This document shows, one piece after another, positions 1 to 7,173 of a stretch of DNA of 7,173 nucleotides (the first letter of the stretch is position 1; each line of letters starts with the position of its first letter). The DNA is from Holophaga sp. (GTDB lineage: Bacteria; Acidobacteriota; Holophagae; Holophagales; Holophagaceae): positions 1 to 7,173 of the forward strand of contig JAUYES010000497.1 in NCBI GenBank assembly GCA_030691225.1, written 5' to 3'. A program made the position numbers and the translations under genes. The notes beneath the pieces were generated by a model. It was not told the origin of the DNA. It searched no databases and was given only the letters and a program-made list of their open reading frames with translations.

Positions 1-510
1 GCGGCGGATTTCGATCAGGGGTGACCAGCGCAGGGCTTGGCGGGCGGGCAGGGGCGTCAAGGAGCCCAGTCCGCCCCCGCGAGCCAAGCGCAGAAACACG
101 GTCTCCGTGTGATCGTCCAGCGTGTGGCCCGTCGCGATGCAATCGGCCTCGATGGAGGTGGCCTCGGCCTTCAGCCATTCCCAGCGCAGTTCTCGGGCGG
201 CGGTTTCGATACCAATGCGCTGCTCGCTAGCATGGCTCTGCACGTCCAGGTGTGCTTCTGCCAGATCCAAGTCGAGGTAGCGGCAAAGCTCCCGCACGAA
301 GGCGGCATCTTCCTGGGCCTCGGATCGCAAGCCGTGATCCGCATGGGCCACCACCAATTCCAAGCCGAGGCTCTTGCGGATGGCCCAGAGAAATACCAGC
401 AGAGCCGTGGAATCACCACCCCCGGAACAGGCCACCAGAACACGCGCATGGCTTAGGCCATCCTTGCGGCGGCGGATGCTGTCCAGGATGCTGGCCTCGA
501 AGCGGTTCAT
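1..510 (-). CDS. tilS: tRNA(Ile)-lysidine synthetase TilS, N-terminal part (C-terminus beyond left edge)
   Basis: TilS is a cytoplasmic ATP-dependent N-type PP-loop ligase that joins lysine to C34 of the CAU anticodon of a minor tRNA(Ile), making lysidine and switching decoding from AUG to AUA. The 170 visible residues contain the family hallmarks. The ATP-binding loop SGGGDS is at residues 29-34 after a hydrophobic strand (VLVAC). A second motif, VAHADHGLRSEA, spans 54-65. An ExAARELR segment spans 102-109. The conserved GHTLDDHTETVFLRLARG block spans 128-145. The frame runs open to the first base of the window, so the rest of the N-terminal domain and the C-terminal tRNA-binding domains are missing. 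The ATG at 510 is the only usual start possible, because an in-frame TAG lies at 529-531 with no other start codon between, and GGAG sits 5 bases upstream. The DDH in place of the commoner DDQ is a mild variation. The gene lies 94 bases downstream of the FN3 gene on the same strand. Confidence 0.96.
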   Translation of the reverse strand, partial: MNRFEASILDSIRRRKDGLSHARVLVACSGGGDSTALLVFLWAIRKSLGLELVVAHADHGLRSEAQEDAAFVRELCRYLDLDLAEAHLDVQSHASEQRIGIETAARELRWEWLKAEATSIEADCIATGHTLDDHTETVFLRLARGGGLGSLTPLPARQALRWSPLIEIRR

Positions 511-604
511 CGGATCTCCGCTTTTAGGCTAGCTCAATTACTGGGCATGGGTTCAGCCTCTTGTGGTTCAGTCCTTTCTGCTTTTGACCGCAGGATGTGG
601 GGTG
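511..604 (-). other. Spacer between the FN3 gene and tilS, no clear terminator
   Basis: These 94 bases hold the tilS ribosome binding site and little else that can be named. I see no GC-rich stem followed by a T run on the minus strand, so transcription from the FN3 gene could continue into tilS. No convincing -35/-10 pair with normal spacing was found. The only local pattern is a 7-base direct repeat, CTGAACC on the minus strand, at 550-556 and 565-571, with 15 bases between repeat starts. It may be chance. Confidence 0.5.
516..519 (-). promoter_or_regulatory. Ribosome binding site of tilS
   Basis: Read on the minus strand, GGAG ends 5 bases before the ATG at 510. This good Shine-Dalgarno, together with the in-frame TAG just upstream at 529-531, fixes the tilS start. 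Confidence 0.8.
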
Positions 605-3600
605 TTAGCGCATTACGGACGCACTGGGGGTGCCGTGCATGCCGGTGGCGCTGCGACCTACGACTCGCAAGTGCAAGGTGCCTTCCGCTGGAATCGTGTA
701 GCTATTCTGGCTGGCGGGCAGGATACCGCTCACGCACTGCCAGTCATCCGCTTGGCCTGTAAAGGACCGCCACACGGTGAAGCCCGCATTATCCGCACCG
801 GGCTTCCACGTCAGGGTTGTGCCAGCCACGGAGACACCCGTGGGCGCACCAGGGATGTTTTCTCCCGGCACCAACACATCCAGGAAGCCTCGGGGTTCAC
901 TGACGTTGCCAGTGGCATCCACCGAGCGCAGGGTATAGCGCAGGTAGCCTGCGTTGGGCTGAGGATCCACCCACGCGCGGCCGGTAACCGGCGCGGGTGT
1001 CAGGCGCACGGCCGGACCCGAGGCAGCACCGGGCTTGGCTTCACCATCCACCAGGGTGTGCGTCATTGGCTGACGATCGATGAACGTACCCGCCAGATCC
1101 TTGGCGGCATCCTGGGTCCAACCCAGGGCCACCTGCAGAGTATTGACACCGGCTTCCTGAAGATCCAGGGAACCAGGTGCGGCACTGGGAGGTGCCACGA
1201 TATCCGGCAAGCGCACCTCGATGGGTTCGCTCACAGGCCCTTCGACTAGATGCCCGAATTCCCTGGTGAAAGCCTGAATGCGGAAGTAGAAGGTAGCCCC
1301 GCCGTACTGGGCGACCTCCGCGGGAAAGCTGACCACGAAACGCTCGGTGGTGACGGGCACATCGTTGACGCGAGTGAAGGTGCCCGGACCACCCTTGATT
1401 GTGAAACTGGCCCGGTGCTCCTTGCGTCCTTCGGAGAGAATCAAACCGGAATCGCGGTGGGCCACCATGCCTCGAGAAGCAGTGGCATGGAGGCTTGGCG
1501 TGGCCAGCACCATGCCGACGACGGGTGTTTCAGTCACGACTTTGGCTGAAACGACAGGGGCCGCTGCGCGGGGGGGCGCCGCCGCCATGGCTGCGGCACC
1601 CGTAACCAGCATGGGTTTGGCCGTTTGGAGGTTTTGAAAAGCCTTGAAGCCGGATTGAAAGGCCACCGAGGGGCGCAGGGCGGAAACGAGCTCCATCTTT
1701 TGCGGGGCCTGCTGAATCACATATTCCATGGGGAACCCCTGCACGGGTTTTGCCCACTCCAACGCCACATGGATTTCCTTGGCCGCCTGGGGAGCCAAGA
1801 GCATGGGGTTGAAACTGCGGGAGATCACCTTGAACACCGGTTTCACATGCAAAGCGGCCTGGGCGGCGGAAATATCCATCGCGGGGGTGGCCAGCAACGC
1901 TTTGCTGAAGTTGGCCTTGATGGCGGTCGAAGCCACTAGGCCAGTCTTGGCCTTGGGCGCTGCCACGGCCTTGGGGGCGCGGAAGGTCGTCACCGTTGGC
2001 TCGGTGGCCCGGGTGAGTTGCAGGGGAGTCTTGGCGGCCCGAAGGCTGCCCGAGGCCAGCACTCGGTCCAGAGGCCGGATATGGCGTCGGATTTGTACTG
2101 ATGGCGCGAGATCCTTGGCCACCGCACCCGTGAATTGCGGTACCGCAAGGCGGCCTGGCAGGCTGCTATCGCGCACTTCCACTCGGCCTTCGGGCGAGCG
2201 GGAGCTGACGTTGCCGAGCTTATCCACCGAAGCAATGGCGTAGCGGTAGAACTGCCCGGGCTGCAAGTCCGAATCGGTCCATTCCGCCGCCACGGTATCC
2301 GCAACTTTCATGAAGGCCCCGGTGCCCATGGCCCGATGTACTTCATAGCCCTTGAGGTCGCCCTCCGGCGAGGGGGTCCAGGCCAGTTGCGCGGGGGGGA
2401 CCGTGCCATCGAGGTTTGAGCGGATTTCCACCGCCTGGGCCAGCTTCCGCATGGCACCTACGGGAACTGTGGCGCCAATTCGCGAGAGGCGCTCCCGCTT
2501 GGCATCGCCCAAACTCAGACTGCTGGCGGTGGTTCCCAAGGCTGGGGTTGCCCCTGCGGGTGATAGGGCCTTGGCGGAAGTGCCCAGGGCCAGGGAGGGC
2601 ATCGCTTCCTGCACCTGAAAGGGCGTCAAGGGCTGAGCAAGGCGGGGTGACTTCATCATCACCGCCTGATCGAGGGCCACCAGCCGAGCGTCCTTAAGTC
2701 GCACCGCCTGGGCCCCGTGAAGCTCGACCAGCGCGGACTTCGCGGGTTTCAGCATAGGCTGGCCCGGCACCTGGGGCGCTTCGAGATCCTTGGGAATCCC
2801 GGGCACCACGGGCGCGGTATCCATGGGCTGAGCCTGACCGGCGATATCCACCGCCGTGACTTTGTAGTAGTAAGTCTTCTCGTTGACGAGAGCATTCCCA
2901 GCGGTACGGATGCTATCGGTGAAAATGGACTTGGGCGCTTGCATACCACCGGGGCGCAAACGACCGACACTCACCGCATCCTTGATGGCCTTTGAATTGG
3001 CGGCACTCAGGGCTGGCAAAGCGCTGGGTTGTTCCATCTGCACCGTGGCTTGGCGATGGGCCTCCTGAATTTTTTGGGAAGTGCGAGCCGTGTCCGGCAA
3101 GGGCCGCAGCATGCGGACCATGGCGTTCTGCACGCCGATGGAACGACGGAGCGTGAGCTCCGGATCTTCCAATTCCAACTGCACCTTCTTCACTGGGTCG
3201 ACATTCAGCTTGTGCCAGGGACCACTGGCGGATTCGGAGCGAAAGACGTCATAGCCACCAATGGCATCCGAAGGGGTTTCATCCCAATTCAACAGAACTT
3301 CGCCGTTGCCACTGGCTGCTGTGAGGCTCAAGGGCTGAGGGATGGGCGTGGGTTCCGTGGTGTTGAAGACCTTCGCGCAGACCACCTCGGCGCTACCGCC
3401 TTCGGGCAGCGCCACTTGGATCTTGTACCGGTAACGGCCTTTTCCCGGATCATCGGTGTAGGTCAGGCCCAGAATTTCCGCCATCCCCGTGTCCACATCC
3501 GCCCGCAGGTGCATGAGCTGAAGATCCGAGCGATTGAGCTTGCCCTGGGCGCGGAGGCTGCGGAACTGCTGCAGGCTCTTGGCGGGAGAGAGATCGCGGC

Positions 3601-4090
3601 CCCGCGTGGGGCTGCCCTTGGGTGCCAGTTGGGGGAGCTGCACCCGTAACCGGGTGGCGGGATCATGCTGAACATCGCCAAAGGGGTACGCCAGGATCTT
3701 TTCTCGATCCTCATCGGGCAGAGCATTCAAACGCTTTTCCGCGGCCTTGCCCTGCAGGAAGCCCAGCGGCTTGCTGCCTGTCAGGTCCTTCCAACCAGAG
3801 TCACCCTCCTTTTGACGGAACACGCGAACGCCTTCCGTGGGCATCTCACCGTGATCATTGGCCCAGCGCAGAACGACCGTCCGGTCCTTGCGCACCAACC
3901 CCGTAAGGTGGAAGGTGCCCTGGGTCTTGCCGGGCGCCAACAAGAGGGCCTTGAGTTGAGGCTGGAGGTTGAGCATCGGCAACACCACTCGGGGTGGCTC
4001 AAGGGCAACCGGAGTGGTTTTTGGGTTGAGTTTTACTTGGGCGGGAAGGCCCGCGGCGACAAGACAGAGAAGGATCGAAGTGGGTCGCAT
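605..4090 (-). CDS. Secreted multi-domain protein with about six FN3-like units, some interrupted by insertions
   Basis: This 1,161-residue protein is probably exported. Residues 1-18 look like a signal peptide: an Arg, a hydrophobic core ILLCLVAAGL, then a PAQ cleavage region. FN3-like units are recognised from the B-strand W, the C-strand Y/V-x-R pattern and F-strand Y-x-Y followed by VDxxGN. They lie at about 59-244, 250-435, 556-642, 771-962, 966-1075 and 1079-1161. Units 1, 2 and 4 are split: about 100 residues lie between the early strands and the F strand (106-205, 303-402, 797-893). Basic, Ala/Pro/Lys-rich linkers fill about 440-555 and 645-770. No catalytic motif or C-terminal sorting signal was seen. 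FN3 repeats usually act in adhesion or as spacers, so a surface structural role is inferred. The ATG at 4090 is preferred over a GTG at 4105, which overlaps the upstream stop, because the ATG has GAGG 5 bases upstream and puts the signal peptide at the very N-terminus. The gene follows the beta-rich gene after 11 bases, so the two are probably one operon. Confidence 0.93.
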   Translation of the reverse strand: MRPTSILLCLVAAGLPAQVKLNPKTTPVALEPPRVVLPMLNLQPQLKALLLAPGKTQGTFHLTGLVRKDRTVVLRWANDHGEMPTEGVRVFRQKEGDSGWKDLTGSKPLGFLQGKAAEKRLNALPDEDREKILAYPFGDVQHDPATRLRVQLPQLAPKGSPTRGRDLSPAKSLQQFRSLRAQGKLNRSDLQLMHLRADVDTGMAEILGLTYTDDPGKGRYRYKIQVALPEGGSAEVVCAKVFNTTEPTPIPQPLSLTAASGNGEVLLNWDETPSDAIGGYDVFRSESASGPWHKLNVDPVKKVQLELEDPELTLRRSIGVQNAMVRMLRPLPDTARTSQKIQEAHRQATVQMEQPSALPALSAANSKAIKDAVSVGRLRPGGMQAPKSIFTDSIRTAGNALVNEKTYYYKVTAVDIAGQAQPMDTAPVVPGIPKDLEAPQVPGQPMLKPAKSALVELHGAQAVRLKDARLVALDQAVMMKSPRLAQPLTPFQVQEAMPSLALGTSAKALSPAGATPALGTTASSLSLGDAKRERLSRIGATVPVGAMRKLAQAVEIRSNLDGTVPPAQLAWTPSPEGDLKGYEVHRAMGTGAFMKVADTVAAEWTDSDLQPGQFYRYAIASVDKLGNVSSRSPEGRVEVRDSSLPGRLAVPQFTGAVAKDLAPSVQIRRHIRPLDRVLASGSLRAAKTPLQLTRATEPTVTTFRAPKAVAAPKAKTGLVASTAIKANFSKALLATPAMDISAAQAALHVKPVFKVISRSFNPMLLAPQAAKEIHVALEWAKPVQGFPMEYVIQQAPQKMELVSALRPSVAFQSGFKAFQNLQTAKPMLVTGAAAMAAAPPRAAAPVVSAKVVTETPVVGMVLATPSLHATASRGMVAHRDSGLILSEGRKEHRASFTIKGGPGTFTRVNDVPVTTERFVVSFPAEVAQYGGATFYFRIQAFTREFGHLVEGPVSEPIEVRLPDIVAPPSAAPGSLDLQEAGVNTLQVALGWTQDAAKDLAGTFIDRQPMTHTLVDGEAKPGAASGPAVRLTPAPVTGRAWVDPQPNAGYLRYTLRSVDATGNVSEPRGFLDVLVPGENIPGAPTGVSVAGTTLTWKPGADNAGFTVWRSFTGQADDWQCVSGILPASQNSYTIPAEGTLHLRVVGRSATGMHGTPSASVMR

Positions 4091-4095
4091 GGAAT

Positions 4096-4099
4096 CCTC
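4096..4099 (-). promoter_or_regulatory. Ribosome binding site of the FN3-protein gene
   Basis: GAGG on the minus strand lies 5 bases before the ATG at 4090, inside the 11-base gap after the upstream stop. The GTG at 4105 has only a badly spaced GGA (3 bases away), so this site decides the start in favour of 4090. Confidence 0.75.
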
Positions 4100-4101
4100 G
4101 C

Positions 4102-7100
4102 TCACATATCCAGGCTGGCGCCAACGGAACCGCTGAACAATCCGCCGAGCACACTGTAATGAATGGTCACGGCTCCAGACAGCGTGGGGCTGCCGGGTAC
4201 CTGGAACGCCAGATTGGCGCCGATGCTGCCGCTAAAAATGGTCACTTTGTAGGTTTTCCAGAAGGTCTCGAATCTCATGCCAAAGGCAGCCCCACCCTCG
4301 GCGGCCAGGGTGCCCAGGAAATGCGGGTTCTTATCGGCGTCGATCTCGATGATCAAATCGCCCCGAGCATTGAGCCAAGCGTTGCCCCAGATGATCCCGA
4401 AGTTTCCTTCCTTGCTGTAGCCAAAGGCGGCTCCGGCCCCAAGGGTCGCTGCCCCTCCCGCAAAGTCTGCGGTCATGTAGCCCGAGGCGTCCCAGGCATT
4501 CTTGACTCGCACCAGGATGGGGGCGTCCTTGGTGCCGATGTGAACGAATTGCTTGTCTGGCGCGAAGTACAGTTGCACTTGCCCCATAGGCCGGAGCAAG
4601 CCGCCGTAGAGGTTCAAATCCGCCGTGAGGGTGGCATCGAAGGTGTTGGGGTTGCGGGTGAAACGAATGTCGGCTGTGACTTGGTTATCGCTGGGTTCCT
4701 TGTCGCGGCCACAGAACAGCCAGCCCTTGCCCTGGAGCAAAGTGGTGAAGTTCTGGCTGATGAATAGATCCAAACCACCGTGGAAGGTGAACTGATCCGA
4801 AGTGCCCACGTCCACCCCGGCCATGATGGCCAACCCCAGGCTGCTGTCGGGCTTGCCTTTGATCTCGGTAGTATTGCGGATTTCATCCGGCAGGAAGTTC
4901 TGGGCCAACCCGCCCGCAAGGCCGTAGACCTCCAAGTTGGGGGCCACTGCGATGCCGCCGCCCTCGGTTTGGAAATGCCCAAGCGCATAGAAATAGGGGA
5001 AGTAAGAAGCCCCCTGATAACTGCGCCCGAAGCGCATTCCTGCGTCCAGATGGAAGGGCGCATCCCCCATGGCCACATCGAGCTTTCCGGTGCCCAGGAA
5101 GAAGGCATCGCTCACCTGATCGTTGGCGGTGGCCACCTGGAAGCCCAGGCTGGCCTTGAGAGAACCCATGGAGGCCACGCTCTGATCGATGTCGAAGAGC
5201 TTTTCCAGTTCCAGGGTGCCCTTGCTTTCGTCGTCCTTCTCTGTTGTGAAGAAGATGCGGTTGTAGACGGTGGGCAGAATCGGGTTGACCTCGAAATCAC
5301 CACCCAGCCCCACGTAGAAGCGGCCATCGCCCATCACGCCATAGCCGCTCTCCCCCAGCCCGAAGGGATAGCCCCACAAGCTCACGTGGGGTCGATCCGC
5401 CACGTTCGCCCAACGGGAACCCTTGAAGTCTAGGGTGAGTGGCTCGTGGCTCCCCTCGATGCCGCCGCCGCTGGCTTCCAGCACCAGGTGATCAAAGGGT
5501 ACGGAAGGCAGCGCCGCACCGGCCACGGCAAAATCAAAGCGGCCCGTAAAATCCAGGTTGGTGGGATTCAGCAATGCCGAATCCAGCACCATGGTCACGC
5601 CGATGAGCCGAGTCTTGAGGCCCATGGGACCGCTGGGGGTCTGGGTATCGATCTCGATCTGCTCAGCGCCATTTTGGGTGAGATGAAAGCTGCAGGGTGG
5701 TTTGAAATCCTTCAGCAGCGGATCCGCGTTGAGGTCAAGGTGCCCCTTCACAATCGGGCCGTGAATGAGGGAACCCTCGATGAAGTTCAGTTCGAAGGGC
5801 TCCAGCTTGACCGGCGCGATGTGCAGATTCACCAGCTTGTTCAAGTCCACGGCCACGGCGCCGCCGAAGGTGCCATTGCCTTCGAAGCGCCCGGCCTGGG
5901 CACTGGCCAGCACCGGAACACGCTCCCAGGTCGGCGTGTAGGTGAAGATCTCGCCCGGCAGCGCCAAGGCGTAATTCGGAAGGTAGATTCCCATCCAGGA
6001 ATCGGGCAGGCCTTCAGGCGAATTCGAGGGGCTGAAGTCGCACACCGTGCCCCCAAAGGGTTTGTGCACGCGATAAGCCCCGGCTTCTGCAGGCTTGTTG
6101 AGAGGACCTGCCCCAACGTAGAGACCATCCGCTAGGGATGCGGGGGCATCCGCAAAGGAAATCTTGTAAGTAAAATTGGGCCCCCAGACCAGGGAACCCG
6201 TGAGCTTCGTGCCATCACTTACCAGCAGGCCCTTCTCCACCCGCACCGAGCCCTTTTGCAGATCCACGTGATAGGCGGTAAGCCCCGAGGGATGCAGCAA
6301 AGCGGCAGGCAGTGCGAAGGTGCCGGAATAACCCTGCCAGGCGACTTCCAAGAGCACGGTCTTCCGAGTGCGCGCAGCCAGCCGAAGACTGGAGGCCTGG
6401 GGGGGAGCCGGGGCGGGCACCTTGCCTCGCAGATGGCAGGCGATGGCATCGGTGAGGTAGGGCTGATCCGTGGCGCCAACTCGGCAGAAAACCTCGAGGG
6501 GCAATTGGAGGCGCGTGGGCCCACCCAGGATGGGCGTGCCGCGCTCGAAGCCAAAGGTCATGGCCTGCACGAGCCAGGTCTGACCCTTATGCAGCAGCGG
6601 CAGATTGCTGGCCACCGAGCCAATGGCACCGGTGCCTCCAAGCAGTGCGCTATCGAAGGTGACAGCGCCACCATCCAGCTTCAGCTCCGCGCCGGTAACG
6701 GCATGGCGCACCGGCGGATCGATCACAACCTCGAGGTTCCCCTTCAGCTTCACATTGGTAGCGGTGAAGGTGACCTCGCCAGCCAGCAAGGTTGCCTCGA
6801 AGGGCCCTTCTGCCAGAGGCAGATCGCCGGGGCTTAGGGTGCCCGTAAGGCCTTGGGGTGTGAGATTCAGGGGCGCCAGATTGAGTTTCAGGCCTCCCAG
6901 GGTCGCGGTGCCTTCCAGGCGACTGCCCTTGTCGGAGAGGGTCACCCGGCTCACCTGGCAACTCCAGCCATGGAGGTCGCCGGAGACATCCTTCAGCGTT
7001 TCGTCCAGGGTGCCTTCCGCCCTCGTGCCCTTCAGCACGAGGCCCTTGAAGGTCAGCTTGCGAGGCCCGAGGGGCGCGGGCAATTCAAAGAGCGCCTCGC

Positions 7101-7173
7101 CGCTGAAGGCTTCGGCCGTGGCATCGCCATCGGGCTCGACTCGCAGCGCCTTGAACCCGCCGAGGTAAAAGAA
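4102..7173 (-). CDS. Giant beta-strand-rich envelope-type protein, function unknown (5' end beyond right edge)
   Basis: Only the last 1,023 codons are present. The frame is open to the last base of the window, and residues 1-30 (numbered from the edge) read as ordinary protein continuous with what follows. A TTG at 7083 is therefore an internal Leu codon, not a start. The visible part is nearly all short strands with alternating hydrophobic and polar residues and Gly/Asn/Asp turns. Residues 1 to about 250 show recurring G-L-x-L / G-x-L units, such as KGLVLKGTRAEGTL at 43-56, somewhat like AsmA/TamB-type strand repeats. A short Pro/Ala linker lies at 252-261. The middle part has aromatic and Gly-rich stretches (GYGVMGDGRFYVGLGGDFEV at 610-629). 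The C-terminal part carries FVHIGTKDAPI at 876-886 and a Gly/Ala-rich strand series to the end (LDM). No catalytic motif, transmembrane helix or typical terminal aromatic beta-barrel signature is visible. It resembles, from memory only, large uncharacterised beta proteins of Bacteroidota that accompany FN3 proteins. It is the upstream partner of the FN3 gene, and an envelope or extracellular location is inferred. Confidence 0.9.
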   Translation of the reverse strand, partial: FFYLGGFKALRVEPDGDATAEAFSGEALFELPAPLGPRKLTFKGLVLKGTRAEGTLDETLKDVSGDLHGWSCQVSRVTLSDKGSRLEGTATLGGLKLNLAPLNLTPQGLTGTLSPGDLPLAEGPFEATLLAGEVTFTATNVKLKGNLEVVIDPPVRHAVTGAELKLDGGAVTFDSALLGGTGAIGSVASNLPLLHKGQTWLVQAMTFGFERGTPILGGPTRLQLPLEVFCRVGATDQPYLTDAIACHLRGKVPAPAPPQASSLRLAARTRKTVLLEVAWQGYSGTFALPAALLHPSGLTAYHVDLQKGSVRVEKGLLVSDGTKLTGSLVWGPNFTYKISFADAPASLADGLYVGAGPLNKPAEAGAYRVHKPFGGTVCDFSPSNSPEGLPDSWMGIYLPNYALALPGEIFTYTPTWERVPVLASAQAGRFEGNGTFGGAVAVDLNKLVNLHIAPVKLEPFELNFIEGSLIHGPIVKGHLDLNADPLLKDFKPPCSFHLTQNGAEQIEIDTQTPSGPMGLKTRLIGVTMVLDSALLNPTNLDFTGRFDFAVAGAALPSVPFDHLVLEASGGGIEGSHEPLTLDFKGSRWANVADRPHVSLWGYPFGLGESGYGVMGDGRFYVGLGGDFEVNPILPTVYNRIFFTTEKDDESKGTLELEKLFDIDQSVASMGSLKASLGFQVATANDQVSDAFFLGTGKLDVAMGDAPFHLDAGMRFGRSYQGASYFPYFYALGHFQTEGGGIAVAPNLEVYGLAGGLAQNFLPDEIRNTTEIKGKPDSSLGLAIMAGVDVGTSDQFTFHGGLDLFISQNFTTLLQGKGWLFCGRDKEPSDNQVTADIRFTRNPNTFDATLTADLNLYGGLLRPMGQVQLYFAPDKQFVHIGTKDAPILVRVKNAWDASGYMTADFAGGAATLGAGAAFGYSKEGNFGIIWGNAWLNARGDLIIEIDADKNPHFLGTLAAEGGAAFGMRFETFWKTYKVTIFSGSIGANLAFQVPGSPTLSGAVTIHYSVLGGLFSGSVGASLDM

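Noticed and set aside
171..449. Minus-strand open frame of 92 codons in the tilS region
   Set aside because: It is out of frame with tilS, whose PP-loop and GHTLDD motifs are in the other minus-strand frame. The 92-codon product is Trp/Pro-rich nonsense.
563..1249. Plus-strand open frame of 228 codons
   Set aside because: It lies wholly antisense to the 3' part of the FN3 gene. The translation has no recognisable domain and is rich in His, Gly, Arg and Gln, as expected of an antisense shadow in GC-rich coding DNA.
3029..3649. Plus-strand open frame of 206 codons
   Set aside because: Antisense to the FN3 domain region, with no recognised domain. The minus-strand frame has clear FN3 strand motifs.
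4102..4593. Possible autotransporter or outer-membrane barrel C-terminus on the beta-rich protein
   Set aside because: The protein ends in LDM without the terminal aromatic residue typical of barrel assembly signals, and the strands do not give a convincing barrel count by eye.
4780..5433. Plus-strand open frame of 217 codons
   Set aside because: Antisense to the beta-rich gene and shadow-like in composition, with no recognised domain.
5446..6135. Plus-strand open frame of 229 codons
   Set aside because: Antisense to the beta-rich gene. It shows no domain or coherent fold pattern, whereas the minus strand is clearly coding here.
1..7173. tRNA, rRNA, CRISPR array, insertion sequence or attachment site
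   Set aside because: I read both strands and found no repeat-spacer pattern, transposase or integrase motifs, terminal inverted repeats or cloverleaf-like sequence; the window is almost fully covered by three coding regions.

Overview
The window carries three protein genes, all on the minus strand, packed almost end to end. It looks like chromosomal DNA of a GC-rich Gram-negative-type bacterium. Base composition and the style of the two large exported-type proteins would fit an Acidobacteriota (Holophaga/Geothrix-like) or Myxococcota-like genome. That placement is an inference from overall character; there is no rRNA or other phylogenetic marker to settle it.

In transcription order (right to left): (1) 7173-4102, the 3' 1,023 codons of a very large beta-strand-rich protein whose start lies beyond the right edge. 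(2) 4090-605, a 1,161-residue protein with a probable signal peptide and about six fibronectin type III (FN3)-like units, several of them split by long insertions and separated by basic Ala/Pro/Lys-rich linkers. It follows gene 1 after only 11 bases, with a clear Shine-Dalgarno in the gap. (3) 510-1, the N-terminal 170 codons of tilS, tRNA(Ile)-lysidine synthetase, cut by the left edge. A 94-base spacer without a recognisable terminator separates genes 2 and 3.

Genes 1 and 2 almost certainly form a translationally close pair and probably act together at or outside the cell envelope. Neither has a recognised catalytic motif, so an adhesive or structural role is the most economical reading. tilS is an ordinary housekeeping gene that may be partly served by read-through from the pair. 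No tRNA, rRNA, CRISPR array, insertion sequence or integrase was seen. The least explained material is the giant beta-rich protein and the domain-interrupting insertions in the FN3 protein.
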